A stretch of 64,000 nt of DNA from Antedon mediterranea (lineage: Eukaryota; Echinodermata; Crinoidea; Comatulida; Antedonidae). Shown piece after piece: positions 29,139 to 39,494 of the stretch. The notes below the pieces were generated by a model. That model did no database searches. It was not told the origin of the DNA and saw nothing but the letters and a program-made list of their open reading frames with translations. The position numbers and the translations under genes were made by a program. The stretch's first letter is position 1, and each line of letters starts with the position of its first letter. The stretch spans positions 19,556,001 to 19,620,000 of the forward strand of contig NC_092674.1 of the NCBI RefSeq assembly GCF_964355755.1, written 5' to 3'.

Positions 29139-29834
29139 AGGTGCTTTCAATTGGGTATAATGATATCAGCGGCATGAATTGGACTTTGCTGGGTACTTTC
29201 TTGAATGAGTTTCCAAACCTGATTAGGCTTTACATGAACGATTGTAAACTATTAGGTGACGTGATGAATGACATGATGAAGGCGATTGCAAAAGATGAGT
29301 TAAAATTAAAAGTCTTTAATATTGCCAATAATGATATTAGTGGCATTGTTGGTACTTTACTTGGTACTTTCTTGAGCAAGTCTCCATATCTGTTTGAACT
29401 AAACCTGGATAATTGTAAGATATCAGGTGACATAATGAATGAAATGATCAGTGTGTATGCTGAAGATGAGTTACAATTACAGGAGCTTTATATTGGGAAT
29501 AATGATTTCTGTTTCATTGATAGTACTTTACTTGGTATTTTCTTGAGGAAGTCTCCCAAGTTGCTTAAACTTTACATGCGTAATTGCAGTTTATCGGATG
29601 ACGTAGTGAATGCTATTCATCACAATTGCAAGAGTTAAGTATTTATTGAAAATAATGAATGGATTGCTCAGGGTGTATGGTGGGAATAAATTAGAATTTC
29701 AAAAGTTGCTGATATTCGTGACATTGAATGGTAGCGCTTTACTTGGTACTTTTTTCAAATATCTAATCTATCTATATACAAAACAGTTTGTCGGACATAT
29801 ATATTCTTACAAAGTAGAATGTATATTAAAATGA
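29139..29834 (+). pseudogene. NLR relic: last LRR units
   Basis: About three further double LRR units with the same consensus (SIGYNDISG, LYMNDCKL, NIANNDISG). Stops occur near 29638 and the pattern fades to 29830. The sequence just before (TTACTACAG|G) looks like a splice acceptor, so an intron may have preceded this part. Together with 5055-9964 and 28478-28541 it forms one receptor gene spread over 25 kb by insertions. Confidence 0.8.
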
Positions 29835-30300
29835 GTAAGTGCGTAAATTATTAGTGTCAATAAAACAATTCTGAATTATTGCACCCTTTTTATAGAAAGA
29901 CTGTTAGTTTTCACTATTTAACCATTTAATTGTCACAAGAAGAGCATGTATACATACATACATACATGTGGGATCCTCCTCTTCTACGTCGTAGAACTGG
30001 AGTCGAAAACCTATTTAGCACCAAATTGCCTACTAAGGTGTTCGTTAAGAATTTCTTCGATTGTGTAATGGCTTTGGCTTGCCTGATTTCCATACTTAAA
30101 ATACGAGATCACAATAGTACCGTCTTGTTGGAACAGCAAACAGCATCTTTTTTGTAATTGATGTATTCGGTCCTCTACAGATATGACCAACGTATCGGAT
30201 ATACTGACTATATGCAGTCCCTAAAGGAAGATGTTCCAACAATTTCACATGGAATAAACAAATCTGTAGATATTTTCATCTGGTTTGTCAGCCTCTTTCT
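29835..30300. other. Non-coding; nothing recognised
   Basis: A 75-codon frame at 29930-30157 has no recognisable domain. Confidence 0.4.
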
Positions 30301-30640
30301 TTGCCCTGTCAAAACCCTCCCTTGACCACCTGTCTCAATATTTTATGCCAACACGATTCCAGCTTCTTTATTTCATTCTCATTTGGAAACCATGCTTGTG
30401 TACCATATAAGAGCCTGGATCTTACGCAGGCCTCTAAAACATTCTTTCTTGTTTCCATATAGACATCATGATCTTTTAAAACTTCTTTTAATTCATGGAA
30501 CTTTCCTACAGCACTTGATGTTCTATGGTCAGTGAAGCAGCCATCCTCTCTATTTGTGATTGTATGCCCCAAATAAACAAAGTCTCTTACATTTTCAATA
30601 TCCACTCTATTTATGTTCACTAAGGAACTTTTCTCTGCTA
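30300..30640 (-). mobile_element. Fragment of a non-LTR polymerase C-terminus
   Basis: Minus strand encodes FVYLGHTITNREDG, then EACVRSRLLYGTQAW and LESCWHKILRQVVKGGF, the post-RT region of RTE/L1-like endonuclease-reverse transcriptases. No RT core is attached, so it is a fragment. Confidence 0.75.
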
Positions 30641-30654
30641 AATGTTGTTCTCCA

Positions 30655-31520
30655 TGGGCCTAGGTATACTAGGCCTGGACTTGCGTGTGTCTGCGGGAAA
30701 GTCTTCAATCATAATTCGTAATGATCTTGTAACATCAAAGTCATCACACATCATGAGAGGTAAGCCGCTTTTGTACAATACTCACTATGCTACTACGGCC
30801 ACGTTTCAACCGTTGGTTACCAAATATGGCGATGTTGATCTCAACCCAGGCCCAGATACAGCAGAAGCAGATGGTTTGGCTAGGCATTCGCCACGACAAC
30901 TTTGTGTTTACTACCAAAATGTGAATAGCTTAAAAAATAAATTTGAAACTCTACATTCCGACATGACGGCACATTATGATAAATGGAACATACGATATAG
31001 TTGCCTTTACTGAAACCTGGCTCAAGAAATTTGTTCCTGACTCAGAACTAGAAATTGAAAACTTCAATCTATACAGACGAGACAGACCAGGAAATCGCAG
31101 AGGTGGTGGAGTTGCGGTCTACATATCGGATCAACTAAAAAGTCGCAAAATTGAAGACTTGGAAAATGATAGCAACGAACTCCTTTGGGAGGAGATCACA
31201 GTATCCAGAACCCAACGGATCATCGCTGCTATTTATTACAGACCTCCGAGCTCTGGTAAAGAAACCATTAATAACCTGATTACTGCACTTGACACTGCCG
31301 TTGAACATTATCCTGATCATAACCTTCTGGTTATTGGAGACTTCAATTTACCAGATATTACTTGGAATGACAACGGCACTTACTCAGTACCAGCTAACTC
31401 CTTTTCAGAACTTTTCATGGACTCCGTAATTCATGGTCACAATATTTCTCAGTGCAATAAATTTCCAACATGTAATAATAGAATTCTAGACCTTGTACTG
31501 TGCAATAATAATAATATTAT
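30655..31520 (+). mobile_element. CR1/L2-like retrotransposon 5' fragment: 2A-like motif and APE endonuclease
   Basis: Upstream frame ends GDVDLNPGP then SPRQLCVYYQNVNSL. After a frameshift near 30980 it continues VAFTETWL, RGGGVAVYIS, YYRPPSS and VIGDFNLPDI, the conserved blocks of APE-type endonucleases that nick the target DNA for reverse transcription. The reading ends near LDLVLCNN, before any RT. Confidence 0.85.
30828..30854 (+). other. 2A-like ribosome-skipping motif (GDVDLNPGP)
   Basis: Matches the NPGP core of 2A peptides, with Asp in place of the usual Glu of DxExNPGP. 2A-like sequences ahead of the endonuclease are known in APE-type non-LTR elements of sea urchins and other animals. 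Whether the E-to-D variant still skips is uncertain. Confidence 0.6.
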
Positions 31521-31602
31521 TTCTATTTCTGGCAGGGTGCTAATTTTAATTGACTACATAAATCATCGTGTCTATTTATTCGTTTCTGTAAACGACAATG
31601 TA

Positions 31603-31848
31603 TTAAAGTCCTGCGGTATTTTCTAACTGCGATTCAGTGTCACATTGTGTCGCAACACATGCACATACAACGAGTCCTGTCACAAGTCTGCCGACGTTTA
31701 TTTTTCTATCGCTTATCATTTGTTCTAATACATAATACAGCGCTTCCGAAGAAGTATCTTTACACAAATCTAACACATTAAAACTGGTTTCCAACTCTTT
31801 ACAAGCAGGAATATTACATGTTGAACGACGCTTTTTAAAAATCGGCAA
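31603..31848 (-). pseudogene. Second Bcl-2-like fragment related to the Polinton gene
   Basis: An 81-codon minus-strand frame. It shares the block L-C-K-D-x-S/T...LxxVL..MI.D..I.VGRLVTG..VCA.VA.QCDT with residues ~46-90 of the Polinton Bcl-2-like protein, covering the BH1-like helix. The BH4-like start and second exon are missing. It could be the trace of another Polinton or a captured exon. No other Polinton gene is visible beside it. Confidence 0.65.
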
Positions 31849-31859
31849 TAAATTGTATG

Positions 31860-32243
31860 TTTAAAAGTCACAAAATCGATTGTGTCTTACTTATTGCTAA
31901 ACTGAGCCCTGCATATTGTTTGTTTTGAACTTTCAAGCTACTTACATACCACCTGAAATAAGTCAAATCGTAAGTTAAGGTGTGTTTTTCAACAAACTTG
32001 TCTGACTAGGCCTCACAACGCTACGTTACCGTACGATACCGTATCCAAGGACGCTCCGGTATCCAAGCTGATTACGAAACACACACCTGGGCCTATCTTT
32101 TTGATCTTTATTTTGATCTGATCTTTGATTTGATCTTTAATTTGATCTCTGATTGATCTCTGACAAAAGTTTCACCTACACAATTGAGGCCGATAGCAAA
32201 AATAGACGACGGCATACTAAGGGTCTACATTTTATTTGCTAAA
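31860..32243. other. Spacer with GATCT-rich simple sequence
   Basis: 32095-32160 is a degenerate TTTGATCT/TTGATCTCTGA repeat. The rest is probably the 5' UTR of the following retroelement. Confidence 0.5.
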
Positions 32244-33337
32244 TATGCCGGACGAAACAAACGACAAATCTAAGCCAAATGATCAACAAACAGGGACACT
32301 GGATGAGCAATCTAGTGGTACTAGTACAAATTGTAGCTTGGAAACCTGTAAAAAAACTAATGGAACACTAGTAAAATGCTCGAACTGTCAACATGTGTTG
32401 ACCTAAAGAGGCGACCAAATCCAAAATGGGCATGTCAAAATTGCAAAAAGGATATAAGTTTCATAGTAAAACAACTGAAAGAAAAAGTTGAGTCCTTACA
32501 GACAAATGTAAACAAAATTTCTACTGAAAACGATCATGTTAAAGAAACGGCAAGCAAGTCTAGAAGATGAAAACAAAAAACTAAAGCAACAAATGACAAG
32601 CTTAAACGTAAAGGTCAGCAAACTTGAGGGTGATCTTGAGCGATACGGCCGATTAAACACCTCCTCAGATAATATTATTAGACCAGAGATCACGAATCCA
32701 ATCCACAAAACCCTTATAATTGGGGACAGTATGCTCAGAGATATGGATAACTCATGGTTTAAGGACACTGATGTCATAGTGAAACGTGGTGCGGTTAACG
32801 AAGATATATACCATAAACTACAAGAATCCAAAAACTTAATTTCATATGCAAATATAATTATACAAGTAGGAACAAACATCGAAGCTTATATATCAGCAAC
32901 GCCCAAATCATATGGATGATATTCAAAGTGTAAATACAGCACTTAGCGATCTCAGTACACGGCTTGATACTGGCTTTATAAACATCTCATCAAAATGTGT
33001 GTACCAATGTGGCTCAGTTGATGAATCCCTATTCATTGATGGCTTACATTTCAACATAACAGGATCCATACGACTAGCTAAACTATTCTCTGAAAATATT
33101 GATGATCTCCAATTTCAGTATACAGAGAAATCATCATCCAGGCAACATGCTCAAGAATGTCAAACAAACAGAAATCAAAATACGCGCCCCTGGAAACGAA
33201 ATAGACATGGTTATTATAATCAACAAGCAAGAAATGACAGTTACCAACACTTTAGTTATGGCTCCAAAGAATCAAACTATATGTATGAACCATGCTGGAA
33301 ATGTGGACTAAACAACCATCAAGCTTGCGAATGCTAA
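32244..33337 (+). pseudogene. Retrotransposon ORF1 relic: PHD finger, coiled coil, SGNH esterase, CCHC knuckle
   Basis: From ATG 32244 (MPDETNDK) the order is: PHD-type Cys motifs (CSLETCKK, KCSNCQH, WACQNCKK); a heptad-rich coiled coil (32460-32650); an SGNH/GDSL esterase with TLIIGDSML, IIIQVGTN and DGLHFN (catalytic Ser, Asn, Asp/His blocks); and a zinc knuckle CWKCGLNNHQAC. Esterase-bearing ORF1 proteins are known in CR1-type elements and bind element RNA. Frameshifts near 32400, 32550 and 32915 break it. Confidence 0.8.
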
Positions 33338-33530
33338 ATCATGTGGTCAATATGGTCATAAAGCAAGTAAAGATATTGTGGTAATGTACATAATTATGAT
33401 CATTATTATTACGAACGAAAAAATTGACCAAAGAGTCTAAGAAGTACATTAAAGTCACAGTCCAAAAAAGAGACTAACAATACTACTGAATGTTCCCAGG
33501 CCATAGATGATGTATTAATTAATGATAACC
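33338..33530 (+). other. ORF1-ORF2 junction of the CR1-like relic
   Basis: Degenerate coding sequence (zinc-knuckle remnants, Lys-rich) with stops. Confidence 0.4.
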
Positions 33531-34096
33531 ACTCATATGCAATAAATAATAAGAATAATACAATAACAGATATAAACCAAATAGTAAAAAAAGATCCTCA
33601 TATATTTGAGGAACTAAATCAAAAGGGTTTTATATTTGCACATTTAAATATACGTAGCCTAGACTTACATTTTGATGAATTGCAATGTATTCTAAATAAC
33701 AACAATTTCAATGTTTTTGGCTTAAGCGAAACATTTCTAGATAATACATTTGATGAAGATTTTCATGTTGACAATTATATATTACACAGACTAGATAGAC
33801 GTAAAACTAAAAAAGGTGGAGGTGTAGCACTCTATATAAACCTAAAAACCAACCACAAAATTAGGAATGATCTAATGTGTAATGAACTCGAACTCTCCTA
33901 TCTATTGAAATAGTACGTGATAAATGTAAAAATCTAATTGTTCTATTGTGGTATAGACCTCCAAATACTACAGCAGTTCTTTTTGAATATTTACAAAATA
34001 TATTTCAAAAGATTGAACTGGAACACAAAGAAATTATGATGATGGGAGATTTAAACTGTGACGTTATGTCTGACAATCCACATTGCTACCACAAAG
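33531..34096 (+). pseudogene. Retrotransposon ORF2 relic: APE endonuclease
   Basis: Encodes FAHLNIRSLDLHFDEL, FGLSETFLD, KKGGGVALYIN, then after a stop near 33913 LLWYRPPNT and MMGDLNCDV. It is cut at 34096 by a hAT-like terminus, so RT is missing here. Confidence 0.8.
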
Positions 34097-34180
34097 CAGG
34101 GCCGTAGCCAGGATCTGTCAAGGGGGGGGGGGGGGGGGTTCGGACACTAAATATTTGGGTCAACCCCCCCCCCCCCCTTC
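34097..34180 (+). mobile_element. hAT-like terminus (CAGGGCCGTAGCCAGG) with poly-G/poly-C
   Basis: The end closely resembles the 15-bp end of the element at 61466-63336, followed as there by a G-rich run and TTCGG. Poly-G (~34123-34138) and poly-C (~34165-34179) tracts could pair. No matching right end was found, so this is a fragment or solo end. Confidence 0.55.
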
Positions 34181-34916
34181 CCCCAGCCTGATGCGAAGCG
34201 AATTTTGTTAAATGACACCCCTAGATGGCCGGAAAGGACACTCTCGTGCAGCATGCTATATTAGACAAGTTCTATTTCCTCTGAAATATGGTGTAAGAAG
34301 CATTTTTGGGTAGAAGCTGGGATCCACTTGATTTAGGATATTTCGACCTCGCTGATTAACCACTAGTCACAGATAATTAATTTTGGTGTCAAAATGTTTT
34401 AAATATATGTTTTTATATTCACTTTAATGACACATTTTCTCAAAAAATGGATGCAAGTCTTATTTTTGACATTTTTACCTTTGACCTTGATTTATCGTAT
34501 CTCAGTAACCAATAATCGGAGAGACACGAAATAGGGCTCAAATTGTTCAGAAACTATACATTCATATTTATTATAATGAAATGTTTTTACAAAAAATGGC
34601 CGATTCTACAACTATTGACCTTTGAACTATTAGTCAAATATAATAATAAAACTCTGAAAATTTTGGTCTTATGACATTTTTTTTCTTTTTAAATTGTTTT
34701 AAGTGTTTCTATTCAATCTAATGGCACATTTTGTACAAGAATGACCGATAGTATGGTTATTGACCTTTGAACTACAGCATAGGCCTACTGTATAATAAAT
34801 ATAATATAATTGCATAACTATGAAATTATTTATACACAATAATAATTAGTAAAATTATAAAATTCACTGCCATCAAATATGATGTATTATGATTTATGTA
34901 GATTTTAAAAAAAAAT
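34181..34916. other. Non-coding, probable transposon interior
   Basis: Contains repeated TTGACCTTTGAAC words but no frame or domain. Confidence 0.4.
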
Positions 34917-35405
34917 GAACATGCAAGTTACATTTGGAAATTACCTGCTATCAATATGATGGAGTATGATTATAGATTTTTAAAGATGTGAACATGTCAG
35001 CAACATTTGGAAATTACCTGTCATCAATATGATGGATTATGATTATTGATTTAAAAAAGAATTTGAACACGTCAGCTACATTTGGAAATTTGGAAATTAC
35101 CTGCTATCAATATGATGGATTATGATTGTATAGGTTTGAAAGAAAATGTGAACACGTAAGCTACATTTGAAAATTACCTGCCATCAATATGATGGATTAT
35201 GATTATAGATTTTTAAAGATGTGAACACGTAAGCTACATTTGAAAATTACCTGCCATCAATATGATGGATTATGATTATAGATTTAAAAAACAATTTGAA
35301 CACATCAGCTACATTTGGAAATTTGGAAATTACCTGCCATCAATATGATGGATTATGATTGTATAGGTTTGAAAGAAAATGTGAACACGTAAGCTACATT
35401 TGGAA
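34917..35405. repeat. Minisatellite, seven copies of a 72-85 bp unit
   Basis: Units start GAACA(T/C)G near 34917, 34990, 35065, 35150, 35222, 35299 and 35382, and carry TACCTGC(C/T)ATCAATATGATGG. Longer units contain an extra GGAAATTT. Alternation of unit lengths suggests duplication in pairs. Confidence 0.9.
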
Positions 35406-35444
35406 TCAACATGTTAAGGGCATCAGTTTTGATCATTCATGCAA

Positions 35445-35800
35445 AGGTTTCCGTCATCTTTAGCGTTGTTACAGCAGCATAAAGCTGTATATGGTAGTTT
35501 TGACTTCTTGCACCAACATCTATATGGTTATGCATCGTGTCTTGCATCTACAATAAATCATCTCTAACGAAGTAGGAATAGCTTCATTTTTCAGAAGCAC
35601 TGGTTGAAGTTTACCATTAGATAGCTCCCAACCAAAATATGTTGGTAATGGCAAATGCTGGATTGACGATACAGCTTTTTTCCATACGAGTGATTGGAAG
35701 TGTGCTCTTTTTATATGCTGGTGCACTGCATAGCTTGTTGGAGGTATGCCTCTGGTTTTGTTTTTTTTTAAATATGGCATGCCTAACTTAAAACTGTCGA
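35445..35800 (-). pseudogene. Relic of a Cys-tailed repeat-borne protein (C-terminal part)
   Basis: Minus strand reads GMPYLKKN, PPTSYAVHQHIKRAHFQ, YFGWELSNGKLQPVLL and then Cys-rich CRCKTRC ... CCCNN. The same combination occurs at 36505-36645 (plus) and at 60300-60640. I recognise it as a recurring invertebrate repeat-encoded family but cannot name its function. Confidence 0.6.
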
Positions 35801-35866
35801 TAAAGGACACCACCAGACAAAGATGAACCAAAAAAACACAGCCAGCCAAATTGCTGGTCGAACTTT

Positions 35867-36645
35867 TTGGCATTACAAGAAAATAAAGAAGATCTGGCAC
35901 GATTTCTATCAGAGGAGTTGATTTGTCAAGCTCCTATAGACAAAGAAATTGTCACAGCTGGTGGATTTATGGAAGAATCAGTTGTTAAATCATCAAAAGT
36001 CTACACGAATACGTTGTCTCTGGTAGCAGATCATGAAGAAGCGGACACGCGACTTGTCATGCTGCCAATGTCCGATACGACACAGTTGTAGTTGCTTCTA
36101 GGGATACAGACGTACTAGTGATTCTAGTGTCTCATTACCAAAGCATGGTATCCAAATGGATGATGACAGGGACATCCAAAAAAAGAAAGTATCTATAAAA
36201 GACATTTTTCAAGCCTTGCCGGATGGTTCTGCAAAAGCACTGATTCCATTCCACACTATTAGTGGATGCGATACTACCTCATATCCAGGGAAGAGTTAAA
36301 TTACATTGATACATACATACAGTAATTTAACTCTTCCCTGCTCATATCTAAGTGGTCACTCAAAGGCATCGGCATGGGAAGTATTAAACAAAAATTATGA
36401 ACTAATTAAAGACCTGGGAGAAACCTATCAGTGACCAAGTTATTATGAAATCGGAAAGATTCATTTGCTACGTTTACGGTGTTGGTCAAGTTAAAAGTAC
36501 CAATGAAGTTTGGCATGCCATGTTTAAAAAAAAAAAACCAGGGGCATTACCTCCAACAAGCTATGCAGTGCACCAACATATAAAAAGAGCACACTTCCAA
36601 GCACTCGTATGGAAAAAAGCTGTATCGCCAATATCCAGCATTTGT
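35867..36645 (+). pseudogene. Relic of the same repeat-borne protein (central to C-terminal part), interrupted
   Basis: Plus strand: VADHEEADTRLVML, then frameshifted DTDVLVI-like sequence and PFHTISGCDTTS, a break by a 55-bp insertion, then SYLSGHSKASAWEVL and PPTSYAVHQHIKRAHFQ. HEEADTR and ISGCDTTS blocks define the family. The copy at 59857-60640 shares them. Several frameshifts. Confidence 0.65.
36278..36348. mobile_element. 55-bp hAT-like miniature element with 8-bp target duplication
   Basis: The element (36286-36340) is two perfect 19-bp inverted ends, CAGGGAAGAGTTAAATTAC, around a 17-nt loop. Exact 8-bp duplications CTCATATC flank it (36278-36285, 36341-36348). The CAGGG start and 8-bp duplication are hAT hallmarks. 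The host frame (GCDTTSY / SYLSGH) is restored if the element and one duplication are removed. Confidence 0.8.
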
Positions 36646-36649
36646 TTTG

Positions 36650-37086
36650 TATTGTATTTTATTGTATTGTATATTGTATAAATATTTTTGGAAAGTTTCC
36701 AAACTTGCAAATAACTATTCATTATTATTCGTTATATAGATGTATTGGTATGGAGTTTTTTCCGTGATTTTGTCGTAATATTTTACCTGGAAACCCATAT
36801 TGTTCCAAGGCGGTGTTCGTGAGTCCGGTAGGTTATTAAAAATCGTCTTGATTACAATTCTTAAAATCTCAAAAAATCTCACAAATCCTGAACTAAATGA
36901 TTAAGTTTACAGTACTATAGATAAGAGAGAATTAAGAGAAGAGGACAGTTTGATGGATATCTGTGGATATTTCTAGCTTTTTATATTATTTTTCTAGACT
37001 ATACCTAGGCCTAGGCTAGGCATAGCCTCTGTGGCAACGGTGTCGACCCATGATATACACCAGGGAATAGAAGCCTCATACCCATT
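36650..37086. other. Non-coding; 5' flank of a PHD-bearing retroelement
   Basis: ATTGTATTTT simple repeats near 36645-36680, otherwise nothing. The sequence directly abutting 37087 continues at 41391. Confidence 0.4.
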
Positions 37087-37155
37087 CTTCTCATTGGGTA
37101 GTAACAAAGTGCGAGGCAGCGAGGCACGCGATGCAGGGAAGGCATGCGAGGCAAG

Positions 37156-39378
37156 TCAAGGCTGGTTTCCTGTCGACGTAAGAAGTCGAATTTTGCAACG
37201 ATTCTTGCGTTTCATACGTTTCTTACGTCTCTTACGAAAGTTGAGAAAAAATTGACGTCGTTGACGTTAGTCAAGATCGTGAGAAACCGCAGAGAAACAT
37301 CTGTAGTTATGCTGCTCCCGAAAGTTGAAATTTTGGCTGTGAAACACACGTCGTATGCTTACGTCGATTTTAGTGTTGTTACGAAAGTTGAAATTTTTTT
37401 CTTACGTCGGTCGGATTTATGACGTATTTGAAACAACATCTCTGATTAGTGTTTCTTTTTAGAGCGGGTTTTATCATTTTTCGCGCAAAATGTTGAATGT
37501 TGTTATTGTAGCCTACCTGTCAGTGCAGCACACCAACATGTTATTTTCAGTAGATAAGCTAGGCCCTAGTATTAGTAAAATACTTAATTAATACTGTACG
37601 GTACCGTAGGCTACTAATAGGAATTGATTTGACCAAATAATCAAACTAGCCTAGGCTAGTAGGCCTATGTATTATTTGTATGAATCAAAATATGAATTAA
37701 TTATCCTGGTCCTCTAGGCCTAGCCTTAAATAGTTTTCAAAATTAAAAAAAGGCAAATCATTTCGAGATTCCTATTATTATTAGACCTACCTAGGCCCTA
37801 GACTAGGCATTGGCCTATTGGCCTATAAGCATATCTAATCGAGCATGAGATAGTACTACCGCAGTAAGATACCCATTATTTACAGGCCTACAGTATAATC
37901 TATATATAAATTTACGTAAGGGCAAAATTCGGTAAATCGCGCTTTACTTCTAGAATTTTTACTCGATGGTATATAAAGTTGGTTCGTACTTTCGGTACTG
38001 ATTTTAACCACCTGATGTAACCCTGTTTACTAATTAAATTAAGTTAGATAATTAGTTATTGACGATTAAAACGAATTTAGGTTCAACGATTTGCCCCAAA
38101 TAGGGGTGTTTTCCGATCGTGGTATACACTGTCTAATAATGGATGTCCATCTTGAAAAATACCCGCCACAAAAATGCGAGGAGGCTTCGCATTTTCCTAT
38201 CTCCTCCTACGATAATTGTTTTTAATAGCTGAAAACCGGTTGAACAGCTAGAGTACAGCATCATAATGTTGAAGACAGGCCGATTTTCTTTAAAAAATAC
38301 TATTTTGATTTAATATACGATTATACAAATGTATTGATTTGCGAAGAATGGAACATCCCAATCTCTCAGTCTGCCAGAGTTTGGTTTAACACAAGTAGGT
38401 AAATTTATGAGCCCTTGGTTTAACACATACGGTAGGTAAATATATGGGCCCTTTGAGAATAAACTTGAACAATACTGTAAATACCTATTATAATTACCTA
38501 TTTTTGGTCCTCATTTGAATCGAACATTTCTTACTGTGAATGTTCGTACTGTTAGATGTAATATAAAAATATATACAAATAAACTTATTACTGAGATTGT
38601 GGATAGGCTCTACTGTTAGATATATAAACACATTATTATATACAAATAACCTATACTGACAGTTCCTTCTCAACGTTTGTATTAATTAATAATTACCAAA
38701 AATATAAACGTCGTAGTAGTGTATCGTGACTATATTTCAATCGATTATGACAGTGACAGTTTTAACAAAGTATTAAATCGCAAATGTTTACTGTATTTAG
38801 AGGTATATTATTTATAGGCCTATAAAACATGAAAACAATATTTCGTTACTGAGTGCATAAAGAATATATTTAAAAATTGTTCCTCTTTGCATCTATCCGC
38901 TTTCCCATCTCTCAACCCTAAAACTCCCTGATTAGAACATGATTAGGCTAAAATTATAGTAGTAAATACATACAAATGTTATTGTCCGGCTTTATTTCAC
39001 TATAAGGACATACACATTACGTCATAACTCTTGTCGCTCATTGGTTGCTTGTTACGATTGCGCTTACGTCTCTTGCGAAAGTTGACTTCAAGTCAACTTT
39101 CGTAAGAGACGTAAGAAACGTGACGCAAGGGCGTTCATTCAAGCGTAAGATAAAAAATCCCGGTTTCCTGTAAAATCGGAAGAAAACGTCGTAACGCAAC
39201 AATGGTTAGGTCATCGGTTTCCTGTAAAATCGTTTGTCGTTACCATTTTTCTTACGTTGCGTCGATTTTATAAATTTCCGATCGTAATCGGTTTCCTGTA
39301 AAATCCGCATTTCTTACGACAAATCGACGTAGTCGCAACAAAAGTGATGTTCTTACGTCGACAGGAAACCAGCCTTCA
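37156..39378. mobile_element. 2.2-kb nested element with 3-bp duplication (Harbinger-like candidate)
   Basis: Inverted ends AGGCTGGTTTCCTGTCGACG begin at 37159 and end at 39375, flanked by TCA on both sides. Subterminal words TTACGTCTCTTACGAAAGTT and TCGGTTTCCTGTAAAATC are iterated inside both ends. 3-bp duplications and an AG..TGGTTTCC start suggest PIF/Harbinger. It lies within the left end of the 37087-41390 element. No transposase frame seen; the interior 37450-39030 is AT-rich without a gene. Confidence 0.75.
39063..39115. repeat. 26-bp-arm palindrome in the nested element
   Basis: Arms 39063-39088 and 39090-39115 match at 25 of 26 positions around a single central base. Each arm contains the iterated TTACGTCTCTT(A/G)CGAAAGTT word. 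Confidence 0.85.
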
Positions 39379-39494
39379 GAAATTTATGCGAGGCATCGTT
39401 TTACCATCATCAAAAAATGCGAGGCATCATTTTATCATTTCTCAAAATTGCAAGGCAGGAAATCACCGAAATTGAAGTAGCCTAGGCCCGCTAG

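Noticed and set aside
29930-30157. 75-codon plus-strand frame as a gene
   Set aside because: No recognisable domain, no good start context and surrounded by relics.
34917-35405. CRISPR-like repeats
   Set aside because: Whole units including the 'spacer' part are repeated, so it is a minisatellite.
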